A stretch of DNA of 7,127 nt from Myxococcales bacterium (lineage in GTDB: Bacteria > Myxococcota_C > UBA6777). The notes under the pieces are model-generated. The model ran no database searches and was not told the origin of the DNA. It saw only the letters and a list, made by a program, of their open reading frames with translations. Positions within the stretch are counted from its first letter, which is position 1. Each line of letters opens with the position of its first letter. Below are positions 5,224 to 7,127 of this stretch, piece by piece. The stretch lies in NCBI GenBank assembly GCA_027005175.1, contig JALTMC010000152.1, forward strand, positions 1-7,127. The letters run 5' to 3'. A program made the translations under genes and the position numbers.

Positions 5224-6387
5224 ATGGAACGTCTTGCACTTATAGGGGTATCGTATCGCCGGGGAGGGGCGTCGGCTTTGGAAGCTTGGCAAGAGCACCT
5301 CAAAGGGACCCCACTACAAGGTTGGCTTCAGCGCGGATTTTGTGAGGCAGTGTTGCTCTCGACCTGCAATCGTTGCGATATGCTTGTATCTTTGCCCAAG
5401 ACCATGGGCATATTGGATGCAAAGAAGCTGCTTGCTCCCGACCAATGGCCTCGCTGCTATGTCTACATGGGTGAGGGTGCTGTCGAGCAGTTGGCCCGTA
5501 TTACCTCTTCTCTGGACTCCTTAAATCCGGGAGAATACCAGATCATGCAACAAAGCCGCGAAGCATTTACCAAAGCCGACCAGGCACAAACCTTGGGCAA
5601 AGACACCCGCTTCGCTTTTACAGCGGCCTTTCGCATCGCCAAACGTGTTCGTCGTGAAGTAGAGCTTGCACCCCTCAACACATCACTCTTTAGTCTGGCG
5701 AGACCCGAGCTGGAAGCACGGCTCCCGGCAGAAGGACAAATCGGAATTGTTGGTCTCGGTGAAATGGGACAACTCACCGCACGTGTTCTACAAGAAAGAC
5801 CCAAGACAAAGTTTCACCTCGTCAATCGCACACGCTCACGAGCAGAGAATGTGGCAGAAAAACTCACCACAGAAACAGAGGTCTGGGATTGGGAAGATTT
5901 TTTCGCACAACCTCCTCCACTCGACGGCCTGATCTGTGCAACACCCGCTGCTCAAATTATTGACAAAACCTTCTTTGAGAAACTCGACACATTGCGTGTG
6001 ATCGTCGATCTTGGCATTCCCAGAAATGTAGACAGTCAGGCAGCCCAACAACACAATGTCCCTGTGCTGGATGTAGATACTCTTCAACAAGCTGGTTCCT
6101 CACGACGTCAAAAGATCGAACAAAACTTGATACGGGCTGAAGAGATCCTGTTGGAAGAACTCGATCTTGCCGTAGAAGAGTGGTTGGAGCGTCAACTGGG
6201 TCCAGCGATCAAGGAGCTGCGGGAAGGCTATATCCAGGCCATCTCAACAGACATCCCCGACCAGCAAGTACAACGTCTGGCCACACGCTTTGCCAAACTA
6301 CCCATTAAAGGATTGCGAGCACTGGCTCGCGATCACGGTATCGCTGCCGCCCAAACCTTTTTGGACGCAATAAGAACAACGGATTAG
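5224..6387 (+). CDS. hemA: Glutamyl-tRNA reductase
   Basis: The product reduces glutamyl-tRNA(Glu) with NADPH to glutamate-1-semialdehyde, the first committed step of C5-pathway tetrapyrrole synthesis, in the cytoplasm. The 387-aa protein begins E-R-L-A-L-I-G-V-S-Y, where the family N-terminus lies, supporting ATG 5224 despite no clear ribosome binding site. The catalytic Cys is Cys48 in S-T-C-N-R (46-50). The L-D-S-L-N-P-G-E-Y-Q-I segment (97-107) matches the conserved LDSxxxGExQI region. The nucleotide-binding motif G-L-G-E-M-G is at 177-182, with V-N-R-T at 200-203 and D-L-G-I-P-R near 262-267. The helical C-terminal dimerisation domain starts near 290 and is short, making the protein some 30 aa smaller than E. 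coli HemA. Gln89 sits where the family normally has His (H-L-x-R). It precedes hemC by 4 nt. Confidence 0.93.
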   Translation: MERLALIGVSYRRGGASALEAWQEHLKGTPLQGWLQRGFCEAVLLSTCNRCDMLVSLPKTMGILDAKKLLAPDQWPRCYVYMGEGAVEQLARITSSLDSLNPGEYQIMQQSREAFTKADQAQTLGKDTRFAFTAAFRIAKRVRREVELAPLNTSLFSLARPELEARLPAEGQIGIVGLGEMGQLTARVLQERPKTKFHLVNRTRSRAENVAEKLTTETEVWDWEDFFAQPPPLDGLICATPAAQIIDKTFFEKLDTLRVIVDLGIPRNVDSQAAQQHNVPVLDVDTLQQAGSSRRQKIEQNLIRAEEILLEELDLAVEEWLERQLGPAIKELREGYIQAISTDIPDQQVQRLATRFAKLPIKGLRALARDHGIAAAQTFLDAIRTTD

Positions 6388-6391
6388 TGTG

Positions 6392-7127
6392 ATGAGTACA
6401 GTTTCTTCAACAGAGTCCCGGGTGTTACGAATCGCCACACGCAAAAGCAAGCTTGCTCTGTGGCAGGCAGAATGGGTGAAAGCACAACTCGCCCAATACA
6501 ACTGCCGTTGCGAGCTGGTGTTGATTGAAACCCAGGGCGACCGCGAACACATCCCTTTTGCATTAATGCAAGGGCAAGGATTTTTCACCAAAGCAGTGCA
6601 AGATGCAGTCTTGGTGGAGCAAGCAGATCTGGCAGTTCACTCCCTTAAAGACTTGCCCTCAGCCAACTGCCCAGGCCTCTCGTTAACTGCCATTCCCAAC
6701 CGCACTGACCCACGCGATGTACTGCTTGTACAGCCCCACGCACTCGACCCCACTCACCCCACATTGCCTCTCAAACAAGGTGCTGTGGTGGGAACAAGCG
6801 CGGCACGACGTCAGGCCCAATTGAAACATATACGGCCCGACCTGGATATCCGACAACTACGAGGCAATGTGCCCACTCGAGTGCAAAAGCTTCGCGACCG
6901 AGAATACGATGCTATCATGCTTGCAGCCGCAGGACTTAAACGTCTGGAACTCGATCTCCACCCTCTCCATGTTGAAGAGCTGTCACCCGATCGATTTGTA
7001 CCCGCCCCCGGTCAAGGTGCGCTGGCCATCGAATCACGCACAAATGATGATCTTGTTCGAGAGATGTTACAACAGATCCACGATCCTGAGGCCGCAGCCA
7101 CCATTGAGCTAGAGCGCGATTTAATGC
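6392..7127 (+). CDS. hemC: Hydroxymethylbilane synthase (porphobilinogen deaminase), 3' truncated by window
   Basis: The enzyme polymerises four porphobilinogens into hydroxymethylbilane on a covalently bound dipyrromethane cofactor. The 245 visible residues contain R-I-A-T-R-K-S-K-L-A-L-W-Q (13-25), G-Q-G-F-F-T-K (61-67) and H-S-L-K-D-L-P (83-89) with the catalytic Asp at 87. Further on are V-G-T-S-A-A-R-R-Q (133-141), L-R-G-N-V-x-T-R (156-163) and P-A-P-G-Q-G-A (204-210). The cofactor-binding Cys expected shortly after E-R-D-L-M lies beyond the window edge, as do roughly the last 60-70 residues. The start is ATG 6392, or the adjacent GTG 6389, immediately after the hemA stop. With a 4-nt gap and no strong ribosome binding site, translation is probably coupled to hemA. 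Confidence 0.95.
   Translation, partial: MSTVSSTESRVLRIATRKSKLALWQAEWVKAQLAQYNCRCELVLIETQGDREHIPFALMQGQGFFTKAVQDAVLVEQADLAVHSLKDLPSANCPGLSLTAIPNRTDPRDVLLVQPHALDPTHPTLPLKQGAVVGTSAARRQAQLKHIRPDLDIRQLRGNVPTRVQKLRDREYDAIMLAAAGLKRLELDLHPLHVEELSPDRFVPAPGQGALAIESRTNDDLVREMLQQIHDPEAAATIELERDLM

Overview
The window looks like chromosomal DNA of moderate GC content from a Gram-negative bacterium, most likely a myxobacterium-like (Myxococcota / former Deltaproteobacteria) lineage. The evidence is a large Cys-rich lipoprotein that joins MopE-type metal-binding repeats to an SBBP-type beta-propeller, a protein style very common in that group, and glutamyl-tRNA-dependent (C5) haem synthesis genes. This placement is inference; no rRNA or other phylogenetic marker is present.

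Layout. Positions 48-3068 (minus) encode a ~1006-aa secreted lipoprotein with seven DGKDNDCDG-type motifs followed by about seven propeller blades. It has a good ribosome binding site, and a near-consensus sigma70 promoter lies about 120 bp upstream of its start. Positions 3072-4042 hold no intact gene. They contain the 5' leader of the lipoprotein gene, a 125-bp dispersed repeat (copy 1), a minus-strand remnant of a second propeller/Cys-motif protein, and a ~200-bp composite of nested inverted palindromes. Positions 4043-4411 (plus) encode a 122-aa membrane protein with about four transmembrane helices and no recognised family. Positions 4412-5223 again lack an intact gene. They hold a 188-bp element bounded by perfect 14-bp inverted repeats, a stretch that may be a decayed reading frame, copy 2 of the 125-bp repeat, an inverted partial copy of its first hairpin, and a 24-bp tandem repeat just before hemA.

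Positions 5224-6387 (plus) encode HemA (glutamyl-tRNA reductase). Four bases later comes hemC (hydroxymethylbilane synthase), which runs off the right edge. These two form a haem/tetrapyrrole operon: HemA makes glutamate-1-semialdehyde, the first committed intermediate, and HemC condenses four porphobilinogens further along the pathway.

The conspicuous non-genic content is a dense set of REP-like palindromic elements of at least two kinds on both sides of the small membrane-protein gene. Two hairpins of one kind differ by compensating stem changes while the surrounding bases are conserved, which suggests that structure matters. No CRISPR array, tRNA, rRNA, phage gene or transposase is visible.
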